Shown in pieces: positions 13,876-22,669 of a stretch of 43,389 nucleotides of DNA (position 1 is the stretch's first letter; the number at the start of each line of letters is the position of its first letter). The stretch is from Candidatus Moranbacteria bacterium RIFOXYA12_FULL_35_19 (lineage in GTDB: Bacteria > Patescibacteriota > Minisyncoccia > Moranbacterales > UBA2206). Position numbers and translations under genes: made by a program. The DNA lies in NCBI GenBank assembly GCA_001784805.1, contig MFSE01000012.1:1-43389 (forward strand). The letters are read 5' to 3'. Below the pieces are notes generated by a model, which was not told where the DNA came from, did no database searches, and saw only the letters and a program-made list of their open reading frames with translations.

Positions 13876-15507
13876 TCAGAAAAATAATATTTTCACCATC
13901 ACCAATCCATAAACAAAAATAATTCCCAAAACCGGCCAAAATATCAGGCGCGGTTTTATTTTTAGTGAAGCCACAGAGAGAAATGCTAGTCCGCCAAGAA
14001 ACATTGCCCACCAAAAAAGTTTCAGTTCATTCAAAAAGAAAACACTGGCTATAAAAGAAATGAAAATTCCCGAAGCTACAATCAGGCGAGCTTTTTTTTC
14101 TCCAAAAATAACTGGGATTGTCCAAATATTATCTTTTTTATCGCCGGCGATATCCTTGAAATCCTTGATTGATAAAGAAATTGTTCCCACAATCAGCATT
14201 AGAAAAATAATTCTCGGCGACAAAGTATGGAAAGTTTGATTATCCGACATCAAAATATAGCCAAGAAATAAAATTAGAAGCAAAGCAAAAGAGCTGATAA
14301 AAGTGGCTATCAGCGGAAATTTTTTCAACCGGAACGGCTGGGCGGAATAAACCCAAGCAACCACTTGATAGGTGATAAGTAGTACAGCAAAAGGAAAACC
14401 AATTGAAATTCCTCCTAAAATTGAAAGAATAAAACAAGCCCAACCAAAGTTCGCATATTCTTCTCGACTGAAAATTCCTTGCTGAAGCGGACGCTCGGGA
14501 TTGGAAATTGCGTCAATCGCAAAATCATTAAGATCATTGACCACCACCGAAGCTTTCCACGCCAGCCAAACACTAATAAATAAAACAGCTACTGCCAAAA
14601 GAGAAAATAAATCCAATTTAAAATTTTGCTGATAATTCCAAGCCCCCACCGCTAACCCGATAAAAAGCAATCCGCTATGGTAAAAAAGCTGGGGATAGCG
14701 AAAATTTTTGACCACGGCGATAAACTTTTTCTTATCCATCCAGTAAAATAAAATCGCCAACAAACTTACCAGTGCAATATAATAGATAAAATCCAACCGA
14801 TAAGCTACCGCGTATTTGATATTTTGAAAATCTATCCCTGCCATCTTATCCAACGAACCAAAAAATTCAAAAATTTCAAAAGCTTTTATGTCTAAAAATT
14901 TTTTTGTCCCAAAAATAAAATTATAAAGATAATAAAAAAAGGAAGGAAAAGCGCCGAGAAAAAATAAAATGGAATAAACTGCAAAAGCTGTGAATATGGA
15001 TTTGAGAAAATTTTTCGTTCGAAACCAAACTAGAAAAAATAGCACCGCGACAGTGGCGACAAAAATAATTTTTGTACCAAAATAAACAATCGCACTGGGC
15101 AAATGTCCGAAAACCGTGGCATATTGCCAAAGCAGATCTCGCGGAGCGCTGAAAAGATAAAAACTCCAATAAGCTTCTCCGCCCGTTTTTATCATATCAA
15201 TTAGCGGAGGAAAAGTCAGAAAAAGCAAAGAATAAATCAGCACGCCGGAAAGTTTCTGGGGATTTTCTTTGAGAATTGCGCTCAAAAAGAGCCATATTAG
15301 CAATATCGCTAAAGAAAAAAAGTAAAAATTATGGATATATTCCACCACCACTTCATAAGGCGCTAGCGGTTTGGCCAAGGCTAAAAATTGTTCAGTAAAA
15401 CAGCGGAAAAAAATCATTCCCAAAAACCCCAGCGTCCAAACGGAAAGACCGGCCCCCTTTTCCCCCAGCTTAATAAAGAAATTTTCCAGTTTATTCATAA
15501 TTCCCAT
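13876..15507 (-). CDS. UbiA-type prenyltransferase with a long N-terminal membrane region
   Basis: UbiA-superfamily enzymes transfer prenyl groups to aromatic or other acceptors inside the membrane. The C-terminal half (from about residue 270) has the two Asp-rich motifs: NDLNDFAIDAISNPERPL (about 323-340) and DFKDIAGDKKDNIWTIPVIFG (about 449-469), with the expected membrane helices around them. Residues 1-270 add about six further helices that normal UbiA proteins (around 300 residues) lack and that I cannot assign. The acceptor is unknown; a lipid, quinone or DGGGP-like product cannot be told apart. It stands alone, divergent from the secretion locus. Confidence 0.82.
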   Translation of the reverse strand: MGIMNKLENFFIKLGEKGAGLSVWTLGFLGMIFFRCFTEQFLALAKPLAPYEVVVEYIHNFYFFSLAILLIWLFLSAILKENPQKLSGVLIYSLLFLTFPPLIDMIKTGGEAYWSFYLFSAPRDLLWQYATVFGHLPSAIVYFGTKIIFVATVAVLFFLVWFRTKNFLKSIFTAFAVYSILFFLGAFPSFFYYLYNFIFGTKKFLDIKAFEIFEFFGSLDKMAGIDFQNIKYAVAYRLDFIYYIALVSLLAILFYWMDKKKFIAVVKNFRYPQLFYHSGLLFIGLAVGAWNYQQNFKLDLFSLLAVAVLFISVWLAWKASVVVNDLNDFAIDAISNPERPLQQGIFSREEYANFGWACFILSILGGISIGFPFAVLLITYQVVAWVYSAQPFRLKKFPLIATFISSFALLLILFLGYILMSDNQTFHTLSPRIIFLMLIVGTISLSIKDFKDIAGDKKDNIWTIPVIFGEKKARLIVASGIFISFIASVFFLNELKLFWWAMFLGGLAFLSVASLKIKPRLIFWPVLGIIFVYGLVMVKILFF

Positions 15508-15552
15508 CTAGTCTAGCAAAAAAATTTGGAAAAGTACATCCCTCCACTTTTT

Positions 15553-15587
15553 GGAGGCTCAACCTCCATTATGGAGGTTGAGCCTCC
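15553..15587. repeat. 35-bp double-hairpin palindrome (GGAGG type), intergenic
   Basis: GGAGG-CTCAA-CCTCC, spacer ATTAT, GGAGG-TTGAG-CCTCC. The same sequence, with one or two changes, lies inside trxB at 42940-42974, and one arm is at 31664-31678. Confidence 0.9.
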
Positions 15588-15602
15588 AGCCTTAGGGATA
15601 AA

Positions 15603-15714
15603 CCCCGCACTAATTCCAAATAAAGATTTCCTTAACAAAAAAAAATTCCCAATAAAATCGCCTATCGGCTTTAATCCATTATTACATCCAGTCTCTGCCA
15701 GAATTAGTGCGGGG
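15603..15714. repeat. 14-bp inverted repeat around an 84-bp spacer
   Basis: CCCCGCACTAATTC (15603-15616) and GAATTAGTGCGGGG (15701-15714) are perfect inverted copies. Nothing coding lies between. Possibly another palindromic element or the remains of a mobile one; it lies just upstream of the secretion locus promoter. Confidence 0.65.
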
Positions 15715-15760
15715 TAAACTTATCCACAACCTGAACTTGTTTTTATATTTTTATTTTTTG

Positions 15761-15769
15761 TGGTATAAT
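15761..15769 (+). promoter_or_regulatory. Extended -10 before the secretion-type locus
   Basis: TGGTATAAT at 15761-15769 with the ATG only 12 bases later, so the leader would be about six bases. A perfect DnaA-box-like TTATCCACA lies at 15720-15728, but one such site is expected by chance in this much sequence. No convincing -35. Confidence 0.5.
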
Positions 15770-15781
15770 TCTAGCGAGATT

Positions 15782-16798
15782 ATGAAACTAAAAAATGTCA
15801 ATACAACGCTACTAATTTTTGCGGGCTTATTGTGTTTAAGCTTGGCTTTTTTTGCCGTCGCCAAAGAAAATTCTAATGGCACAAAAAATGTTTTTTTAGA
15901 CAGCGATCAAGATGGACTAATTGACACGGAAGAAAAAACTTATGGCACAAATTTAAAAAATCCAGATACGGACGGTGATGGATATTCCGACGGCGCGGAA
16001 GTTTCCGCTGGATACAATCCGCTGGTGAAAGCCCCAGGGGACAAACTTTCCGATTCCGCCGAAATGAAAACCAACGCAGTTTCTGATTCTTCTGGAGAAA
16101 AACCAAATATGACTAATGAGGTAGCACAAAAAATATCTGCGCTCGCCAGCCAAAGCACTGCCGAAGATCAGGAAATGGGAATGGAAGATATTCAAAGCAT
16201 TTTAGATTCAGTTATGGATGGTAAGAACTTTGAAAATGAATTGCCGGAAATTTCCCGCGACGATATCAAAATTTTAGAGCAAAATTATAGTAATTTAAGC
16301 AAGGAAAAAGCTACAGAAAGAAGAAAGGATGACGCCACCGACTATGCCGTTTCTGTCCTTTACATTTTTGCCAGCAATTCTCCAGAACCGCTCACTTCTT
16401 CCGCTGACACTGTTTTGCTTTTGAATAAAATGATTCAAAAAATAGTTTCCGCTTTGACGACTGGAGATCCGGAAATTCTTGATGATTTGAGTGAGAGTGG
16501 ACAAAAAATCAACGAGCAGTTGAAAGAAGTGAAAGTGCCCGAGGATATGGCGGACACTCAAATCAAAGCTTTGCAATATTCTCTCTACGCCCAAGAATTG
16601 AAAAATTCCATCAAACTTGATCCGACTGATCCACTAGCTAATTTATCCAACTATTCCAAAATTGAAACTTTTGTTGAAAGCGTCAATAGTTTTTATGATG
16701 AAATTCAAAATCGAATGGCTGAATACGGCATTGATGAGGAAGAAGTTCAAAATCGCTTGAAAGATCAAGGCATTGACGGAGATATTTTTGGGAACTAA
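15782..16798 (+). CDS. Secreted protein with calcium-binding thrombospondin type 3-like repeats
   Basis: Signal peptide at residues 1-27 (LLIFAGLLCLSLAFFAVA). Then FLDSDQDGLIDTEEKTYGTNLKNPDTDGDGYSDGAEVSAGYNP (about 37-79) carries two DxDxDG-type calcium loops of the TSP3/EF-hand-like kind common on bacterial surface proteins. The rest (about 90-338) is helical and charged with no family I know. I use ATG 15782 because it starts a clear signal peptide and follows the extended -10. It is the first gene of the secretion-like locus, six bases before the next gene. Confidence 0.82.
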   Translation: MKLKNVNTTLLIFAGLLCLSLAFFAVAKENSNGTKNVFLDSDQDGLIDTEEKTYGTNLKNPDTDGDGYSDGAEVSAGYNPLVKAPGDKLSDSAEMKTNAVSDSSGEKPNMTNEVAQKISALASQSTAEDQEMGMEDIQSILDSVMDGKNFENELPEISRDDIKILEQNYSNLSKEKATERRKDDATDYAVSVLYIFASNSPEPLTSSADTVLLLNKMIQKIVSALTTGDPEILDDLSESGQKINEQLKEVKVPEDMADTQIKALQYSLYAQELKNSIKLDPTDPLANLSNYSKIETFVESVNSFYDEIQNRMAEYGIDEEEVQNRLKDQGIDGDIFGN

Positions 16799-16803
16799 AA
16801 ATT

Positions 16804-17718
16804 ATGAATTTTAATAAAAATAAAAATTATCTTCTGAAAAAAATATTTCTAACTGTTTTTTTGCTGGTATTTTTTTGTTTTTCTGGCGCTCCCAAAGCTC
16901 AAGCTGCTTGGATGGTAGGGATTGAATCAGTCATCCAAACAGGTCTACTTGAAGTTATGCAAATGATTAAAAGTCTTTTGGTCGGCACTATGAAACAGCA
17001 AGCTGTCAATATGCTCAATTCTCAAATTGACAACCTAGCCGGCCAAGGCAATGACGGCCAGCCGGTGTTCATCACTGATTGGGAAGATTATCTGATCAAT
17101 GAGCCAATGGACCAAACCAACATCTATATGCAAGATTATGTGAGTCAAATGACGCGCGGAAAAAATACTTATTCTGGCTATTCTACGGAAGGTTTCACCG
17201 GTCCATCAAATTATTCCGCTGATCTAAGTCAATCTGTCAAACCGCTAAGCCGTGAGGATGTTCCCCAAATTACTTATGAAGGCGACCCATCGCAAATGCT
17301 TGACAGCGGAAATTTGAAAAATATGGAACTTTATCTTTCCGGCGTAAATAACCCGTGGGCTTTCGATATAGCCGTTCAATCCAAACAACAACAAGTTTTT
17401 GAGAACAAAAAATTTGAAGCTCAAAGCAAAGGCCTCGCCAATGAAGGTTTTCCGGGTACAGAAACCAGCCCTGGTATTTTAATCAAAGAAACAATGGCCA
17501 ATGCGCAAAAAATACCAAATGATATTTTAGCTTCCGCTTCCAGTATTCCCGAAGTGATTTCTTCTCTTGTTTCCCAAATGATCAGCCGTTCCATCACGCA
17601 AGGATTCTCCAGTGTCCAACGATCAATCTCCAAAGATTCCTCCTCCCAAAGTCGTTACAATTCCAGCGTCAACAGCGCCATCGAATCCGACGGCCCAGGA
17701 GCGAGATTTGGCAACTAG
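16804..17718 (+). CDS. Secreted protein of the type IV secretion-like locus, unknown role
   Basis: A signal peptide (residues 1-35, ending PKAQA) precedes a 270-residue soluble region. The first part is helical and rich in Gln and Met (VMQMIKSLLVGTMKQQAVNMLNSQIDN), followed by Gly/Ser/Asn-rich segments. Position and size recall minor pilus-tip or VirB5-like secreted components, but no VirB5 motif is visible, so this is positional inference. Next to it lies the GIY-YIG element. Confidence 0.6.
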   Translation: MNFNKNKNYLLKKIFLTVFLLVFFCFSGAPKAQAAWMVGIESVIQTGLLEVMQMIKSLLVGTMKQQAVNMLNSQIDNLAGQGNDGQPVFITDWEDYLINEPMDQTNIYMQDYVSQMTRGKNTYSGYSTEGFTGPSNYSADLSQSVKPLSREDVPQITYEGDPSQMLDSGNLKNMELYLSGVNNPWAFDIAVQSKQQQVFENKKFEAQSKGLANEGFPGTETSPGILIKETMANAQKIPNDILASASSIPEVISSLVSQMISRSITQGFSSVQRSISKDSSSQSRYNSSVNSAIESDGPGARFGN

Positions 17719-17796
17719 AAAAAATTCCAATTTACAATTATCAATTTACAATTTTCAATGAATTTTCAAGTCAAAAATTTTCAAACAAACCACCGT

Positions 17797-18155
17797 GTCA
17801 TTCCCGCGTAGGCGGGAATCTAGTGAAAAGACTAAATGAAAAATTATTATCCCTACATTTTAGCCAGTAAAAAAAACGGTACGCTCTATATCGGAATAAC
17901 CTCAAATTTAATAAAAAGAATTCGGGAACATAAAACCGGTGTAATCAAGGGATTTACTCAAAAATATAATGTAAAAAGATTAGTATATTATGAACAAACA
18001 GAAGATATTAATTCAGCTATAGCTAGAGAAAAAGCATTAAAGAAGTGGAAAAGAGATTGGAAAATACAACTCATCGAAAAAGAAAATCCTAATTGGGAAG
18101 ATTTGTATTTTAAGATAATTTTGTGACTAGATTCCTGCTTTCGCAGGAATGACAA
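17797..18155. mobile_element. GIY-YIG nuclease-bearing palindrome-ended element (about 360 bp)
   Basis: Left end TGTCATTCCCGC...GCGGGAATCTAGTG (17797-17825) and right end ACTAGATTCCTGC...GCAGGAATGACAA (18126-18155) are each hairpins and are inverted to each other. The whole interior is the GIY-YIG gene; its stop codon runs into the right arm. The left end directly follows a repeat tract (AATTTTCAATGAATTTTCAA...) whose other copy, without insertion, is at 28846-28884. The 110-bp element at 13761-13870 has the same ends and no gene. Confidence 0.7.
17836..18126 (+). CDS. GIY-YIG nuclease superfamily protein
   Basis: A 96-residue single-domain GIY-YIG protein. The family hallmarks are present: YPYILASKKNGTLYIG (the GIY and YIG strands), the Arg of SNLIKRIREH, the Glu of IAREKALKKW and the Asn of NPNWEDLY. 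Members make site-specific or structure-specific cuts in DNA; small stand-alone ones of this type have no agreed role. It fills a palindrome-ended element between two secretion genes, so it probably belongs to the element and not to the secretion system. Confidence 0.92.
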   Translation: MKNYYPYILASKKNGTLYIGITSNLIKRIREHKTGVIKGFTQKYNVKRLVYYEQTEDINSAIAREKALKKWKRDWKIQLIEKENPNWEDLYFKIIL

Positions 18156-18229
18156 AGTAATTGAAAATAAAAAATTTGAATTTTGAATTTATTTGTTATT
18201 TGTAATTTTGGATTTGTAATTTAAATAAG

Positions 18230-20242
18230 ATGTTGGAAAAAGTAAAAAATAAAAAAATAATCAATCGTCGCAAACTTATCTTCACTATAGTTTTTATTTT
18301 GGTGTTTGCTTTTGGGTTTGGGAGAGAGGAGAAGGCGGAGGCAGCTGATGAATTAGGCCACTGTTTTACAAACACGGAAGAAGTATTTAATGGATCTGAA
18401 TCTTCTAGTTTTGAAACAATATGGGAAGAAAATAACATTACAGAAACTGATTGTACTACTAAATGTAATCAAAAAATAGTAGAAAACCCTGCAATAACAA
18501 CCTGCAGATGGAAATCTACATCCGCATCTTCTCTCACAGCAGGCAAAGTTATAGCCAGAAGTGGCAATTCTTGTACTTTCGATCAATGGGCATCTGGTGC
18601 TTTTATAAACTGCCTACTTCTTACCATTCTAAACATTATGGTTTCAATGCTTCAGCTTGCCACTTCCCTTTTTGAATGGATAATGGCTCCGGAAAACATA
18701 ACTTCCGTTATTGGCAACGATGTGATTTATTCTGCTTGGGGGACTGTGCGAGATGTGCTCAATGTTTCCTTTATTATGTTTTTACTTTTTTCCGCTTTCG
18801 CCACTGTTTTTCAGGTAGACAAATACAGCTACAAAAAAACCCTCCTCACTTTGGTAATTATGGCGCTTTTAGTCAATTTCAGTTTTCCTATTTCTCGTTT
18901 CATTATCGATGTTTCCAATATGATGATGTATTATTTTGCCAGTGCGCTGGGAATTGATGCAGGAAAAACAGTTATTGGATTTGCTGATGCAACAAACTTA
19001 CCAAACATTATTTATGGCGGAGGAATTGATAAAGCTAGCACGACTGCACTCTTTACCTCTGTTATATTTATTTTCATTTTCGCCGTCACTGTTTTGACAA
19101 TTACTGTTCTGTTTGTCATTCGCACCATCGCCTTGGCAATACTGATTATTTTTTCCTCTTTGGCCTTTGTTGGCACCGCCATTCCGCCACTTTCTTCCTA
19201 TGCCAGTGACTGGTGGAAGAAACTTTTCAGTTATGCTTTTTTTGGACCAGTGATGCTTTTTATGATCTATATAGCTTCAACATTAATGACTGCACTTGCA
19301 AGATCAGGCTTGGAACCTATGAAAAAAATTGCTGCTGGACAATCTAGCGACCCAGATTTTATCGCTTCTCTTTCTTTCTTTGTCATTCCCATCGTCATCC
19401 TCTGGCTCGGTCTCGGTGTCGCTCAATCAATGAGCATCGCCGGCGCCAGCATGGTCGTCGGCAAAGCACAAGGGTTTATGAAAGGGGCAGGGAAGTGGAC
19501 AGCAACGGCACCTTGGAAAGCAACGAAGATGGCCGCCAAACAAACTGGTGTTCCTGGCGCAATGAAACAACGATGGGATCAATATAAAAAAGAAAGTTTT
19601 TTTGGCTCAGAGAAACAAGCCCAGCGAGAAGCTAAGCGAGCAGCTTTCTTGGGCGTAAAAGGCGCAGAAGAAAAAGATATGCGAAGACGAGCAGAAGAAC
19701 ATAAGAAAAACTTCACAACTGATGCTGAATTGGAAACTCTAGCTTCTGGTGGAGATGCGGCTGCGGCATATAGATTAGCTGAAGATAAAAAAATGAAACA
19801 AGATACTTATGATAAGTTTGTTGCAAATGCCAAAGACAAAACTGGCTCTCTTAAAAAAGCTGTTAATAGTAAAGTAAAACAAAATAGAAATGATTTGGTC
19901 GCTATTAATAAATCGAATGATCCTGAAGAACTTACAAAAACATCCAATGTCAATGGTGCTACTGCCGGAGGCTATGGTGCTAATGTCGCTCAATATATCG
20001 CCGATCAACAAATGGGAACTTTATCAGCTGAGCAATGGAATGATCAAAATTGGACAGATATTGTTATGCCTCTACCGCCTGGTCCGCCACCTCCAACACC
20101 AGTTCAGATAGCTGATAGAAACAGAAAAATATTGGCCGCTCAAACTGCATGGACAGCATTAAAACCTAATGCTCAAGAAGAAGTCAGAAAAAGACTTTCC
20201 TCTAATAATGCTGCAGCATTAACTACTATAGGTATAGCATAA
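18230..20242 (+). CDS. VirB6/TrbL-like polytopic membrane protein
   Basis: A signal-like N-terminus (residues 11-36, ending AEA) is followed by a short outer loop with four cysteines, then about six membrane helices (about 125-415) such as LLLTILNIMVSMLQLATSLFEWI, VSFIMFLLFSAFATVF and TLVIMALLVNFSFPISRFII. Residues 420-670 are a long, Lys/Ala/Gln-rich cytoplasmic tail with a proline run (MPLPPGPPPPTP). VirB6-type proteins form the inner-membrane channel of type IV secretion machines; the assignment rests on topology, size and neighbours (PrgI and VirB4). Confidence 0.78.
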   Translation: MLEKVKNKKIINRRKLIFTIVFILVFAFGFGREEKAEAADELGHCFTNTEEVFNGSESSSFETIWEENNITETDCTTKCNQKIVENPAITTCRWKSTSASSLTAGKVIARSGNSCTFDQWASGAFINCLLLTILNIMVSMLQLATSLFEWIMAPENITSVIGNDVIYSAWGTVRDVLNVSFIMFLLFSAFATVFQVDKYSYKKTLLTLVIMALLVNFSFPISRFIIDVSNMMMYYFASALGIDAGKTVIGFADATNLPNIIYGGGIDKASTTALFTSVIFIFIFAVTVLTITVLFVIRTIALAILIIFSSLAFVGTAIPPLSSYASDWWKKLFSYAFFGPVMLFMIYIASTLMTALARSGLEPMKKIAAGQSSDPDFIASLSFFVIPIVILWLGLGVAQSMSIAGASMVVGKAQGFMKGAGKWTATAPWKATKMAAKQTGVPGAMKQRWDQYKKESFFGSEKQAQREAKRAAFLGVKGAEEKDMRRRAEEHKKNFTTDAELETLASGGDAAAAYRLAEDKKMKQDTYDKFVANAKDKTGSLKKAVNSKVKQNRNDLVAINKSNDPEELTKTSNVNGATAGGYGANVAQYIADQQMGTLSAEQWNDQNWTDIVMPLPPGPPPPTPVQIADRNRKILAAQTAWTALKPNAQEEVRKRLSSNNAAALTTIGIA

Positions 20243-20249
20243 AATTACC

Positions 20250-21362
20250 ATGCCAAAAATATTATTTTCTGAATTAAATACAAATTTGCAAAAAAATCTA
20301 TGCACAATTCCATACGGTGTTTTTTCAACTAAAAATCCTGACGATGAAACTAGCACACAAGTCATAGAAAGACAAGAAAAATTTTTAAAATTATCAGAAC
20401 CAATAAAGGACAAACTTGTTTCTAATGAAACCTCAAAAAAAATTCAAGAAATTGGCAGAATGTATAATTTAGAACTTCTGCAATTAGCTGATATTTCACG
20501 GGCTATTCGCAGTTTCTATTTTGGTGAAATTCAACTACAAGATTTTCCGCAAATATTATCGAGAGAAATGAATATTGATTTTGCTACAGCGCAAAAAATA
20601 TCTCAAGAAGTCATTCAAAAAATAATCAACGATGATTCTCAAGAGAAAGCCTACCAATCCCAGCTGGAAAAATTGACGCTTTCCAGCGCCATTCAAAAAT
20701 TCCCTGCTCTTGGCGAACAATTGATTACTTCGGCGAAAATTAAGCTGAAAAATTTTCCAGAACCAGTCCGGCCATCGATCAATAATTGGCTTTCCGATTA
20801 TACTTTTAGTCTTGGCTATGAGTCGCATAGCGCGATGGATCGTGGAACATATCTTTTTAGAAATGAAAATGCCCGACTGCTAAATTCCATGGATCGCGAA
20901 AAATTATCCTATCTTTTGAAAGCTTATGATGAAAATTCACCCGTGGACATCAACACCAACACCAGCCAAATAATTTTCCCGCACCATGAAACAAGGAACA
21001 ATGGACAAGGAACAATGAACAATATTCAAAGAACAATAAACAATGAACAACGAACAACGAACAATAATAATTCTGTTTTATCGCAACCAAAATCTCCCTT
21101 TCAGGAAATATATAATGCCAAACCACAAGCAACTCAATCCAAAGATATTTTCGAAGAAGAAAGAACGGCTACCCAAAAAAGAAACACCGCCAATTTGAGT
21201 TTCAGTTCTCCGCAAAAATTTCCTTATGAAAAACAAGCTATCCGCCAACCAGAAGAAAATTCCAACCAAAATTTTCCACCCCTACGAATCTCCTCCCAAA
21301 ACCTCCGCCACGACCCCGTCCCACCGGGAAATGTAGTCAATTTAAAAGATCAGAACCACTGA
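20250..21362 (+). CDS. Hypothetical protein of the secretion locus
   Basis: A 370-residue soluble protein, no signal peptide or membrane helix, helical in the first 230 residues (EKFLKLSEPIKDKLVSNETSKKIQEIG and so on) and low-complexity after about 240. Residues 246-270 (THETRNNGQGTMNN...) are encoded by a GAACAATG-type minisatellite (20985-21068), and the last four (DQNH) by a CAGAACCACTG element. It begins eight bases after the VirB6-like gene and lies before PrgI. Function unknown; conservation only of position is visible. Confidence 0.7.
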   Translation: MPKILFSELNTNLQKNLCTIPYGVFSTKNPDDETSTQVIERQEKFLKLSEPIKDKLVSNETSKKIQEIGRMYNLELLQLADISRAIRSFYFGEIQLQDFPQILSREMNIDFATAQKISQEVIQKIINDDSQEKAYQSQLEKLTLSSAIQKFPALGEQLITSAKIKLKNFPEPVRPSINNWLSDYTFSLGYESHSAMDRGTYLFRNENARLLNSMDREKLSYLLKAYDENSPVDINTNTSQIIFPHHETRNNGQGTMNNIQRTINNEQRTTNNNNSVLSQPKSPFQEIYNAKPQATQSKDIFEEERTATQKRNTANLSFSSPQKFPYEKQAIRQPEENSNQNFPPLRISSQNLRHDPVPPGNVVNLKDQNH

Positions 21363-21442
21363 TTAACACATGATTATACTGATTACACTGAATTTTAATT
21401 CAAGTGTAATCAAGTGTTAATCAGTGAAAACCAGTGGTTCAG
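21351..21442. repeat. CAGAACCACTG palindromic element, copy 2 (92 bp)
   Basis: Ends CAGAACCACTG and CAGTGGTTCAG. It covers the stop codon of the upstream gene and stops six bases before the PrgI start, so it fills the whole spacer. Confidence 0.85.
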
Positions 21443-21448
21443 AATTAT

Positions 21449-21847
21449 ATGCTGTTCAATGTCCCACAATTCATCGACATCGAGGATAAGATTGTCGGCC
21501 CGCTCACAGCCAAGCAACTTGGCTGGTTAGGTATTGCCGGCGTTTTGCTTTTGATTTTTTGGAGCACGCTCACTTTTTCCACTTTCCTTCCACTGGCTTT
21601 CATCACACTAGGAATTTTTGGCGCGTTGGCATTCTACCGACCGTACAACCAACCCCTTTTGAATTTTTTGATGTCAGGCGTAAATTTTTTTCTAAAACCC
21701 AAGATGTATGTTTGGAAGCGATATTATGATAGTATGAAAGCAACCAACAAAACCCCTGCCAAAACAACCGAAGAAATTATTGTCAAAAGAAAAGTTTTAG
21801 ATAACAAAAAATTAGAAGAATTAGCAAAGAGACTCAATCAAAAATAG
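21449..21847 (+). CDS. PrgI family protein (VirB3-like)
   Basis: Residues 5-22 (VPQFIDIEDKIVGPLTAKQ) match the start of PrgI, the small membrane protein of Gram-positive-type conjugation and secretion machines that partners VirB4. Two membrane helices follow (about 22-44 and 45-65), then YRPYNQPLLNFLMSGVNFFLKPKMYVWKRYYD, also typical. The gene starts at ATG 21449, right after the repeat element. The adjacent genes encode the TraC-like and VirB4 proteins, in the usual order. Confidence 0.88.
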   Translation: MLFNVPQFIDIEDKIVGPLTAKQLGWLGIAGVLLLIFWSTLTFSTFLPLAFITLGIFGALAFYRPYNQPLLNFLMSGVNFFLKPKMYVWKRYYDSMKATNKTPAKTTEEIIVKRKVLDNKKLEELAKRLNQK

Positions 21848-21848
21848 G

Positions 21849-21971
21849 CTTTACTAAATACGAAATAAGCTAAATACTAAAAAATCCTTTCGTATTTCGT
21901 TTATTTCGTATTTAGTAAAACTTAGTATTTAGTAAAATTTAGTATTTCGTTTATTTCGTATTTAGTAAAAC
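21849..21971. repeat. TTTAGTA/ACGAAAT repeat tract
   Basis: Repeats of TTTCGTATTTAGTAAAA and TTAGTATTT, in both orientations, fill the space between PrgI and the TraC-like gene. Same words as at 8763-8851. Confidence 0.65.
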
Positions 21972-21975
21972 ATTT

Positions 21976-22665
21976 ATGGAATTTCTACACTCAAAAAAAC
22001 TATCCACCGAACCATCATCTTCACCCACTCAAAAATATCTGGACATAGCCGAGGTGAAAGATGATGTGATTGTTTTGAAATCGGGCGCTCTGCGTTCCAT
22101 TTTGGCTGTGTCCGCTATAAATTTTGATCTAAAATCCACTGATGAACAAGAAGCTATCATTTCTCAATATCAAAATTTTCTCAATTCCGTTGATTTTCCG
22201 GTGCAAATTTTGATCAGCTCAAGAAAATTAGATATGCGCAATTATTTTGAATTTATCACTAGCAAAGAAAAAACTCAATCTAGCGAACTTCTCCGGCTTC
22301 AACTTAGCGAGTATAAAAATTTCATTGAACAATTAGTCAAGGGCTCGGATATTATGGAAAAAAATTTCTACATCATCGTGCCATTTTCACCGATCGAAAA
22401 CAAAGAAAAAAGTTTTTTCTCCAACATTGGCAGTTTATGGAACCCCCAAAAAAACATTTTAGAAAAAAGAGAGAATTTTGAAACTTATAAAAATCAACTC
22501 CTCCAAAGAATTGATCACATCATCGCCGCTTTGTCCGGCATCGGTCTACGCATTGTTCCCCTCAAAACTGAAGAGTTGATTGAACTCCTCTTTGATTCCT
22601 ACAATCCAGAAATTTTCAACGCCACCGGTTTGAAAGATGTGAGTAAATTAGAACTAACGAGATAA
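21976..22665 (+). CDS. TraC-like N-terminal domain protein of the VirB4 pair
   Basis: A 229-residue protein that begins STEPSSSPTQKYLDIAEVKDDVIVLKSGALRSILAVSAINFDLKS, the start typical of TraC/VirB4 N-terminal domains, and continues with a ferredoxin-like fold region. The ATPase motifs are absent and are in the next gene, so VirB4 function seems split over two genes. Separated from VirB4 by an 80-bp perfect palindrome. Confidence 0.78.
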   Translation: MEFLHSKKLSTEPSSSPTQKYLDIAEVKDDVIVLKSGALRSILAVSAINFDLKSTDEQEAIISQYQNFLNSVDFPVQILISSRKLDMRNYFEFITSKEKTQSSELLRLQLSEYKNFIEQLVKGSDIMEKNFYIIVPFSPIENKEKSFFSNIGSLWNPQKNILEKRENFETYKNQLLQRIDHIIAALSGIGLRIVPLKTEELIELLFDSYNPEIFNATGLKDVSKLELTR

Positions 22666-22669
22666 AATT

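Noticed and set aside
15526-15717. A 63-codon open frame on the plus strand
   Set aside because: It consists of the 35-bp palindrome and the CCCCGCACTAATTC repeat; the peptide has no gene-like features.
15720-15728. DnaA box upstream of the secretion locus (and another at 8037-8045)
   Set aside because: Single perfect 9-mers are expected by chance in 43 kb of AT-rich DNA; not clustered.
20985-21068. CRISPR array
   Set aside because: Repeat units are too short and there are no unique spacers or cas genes.
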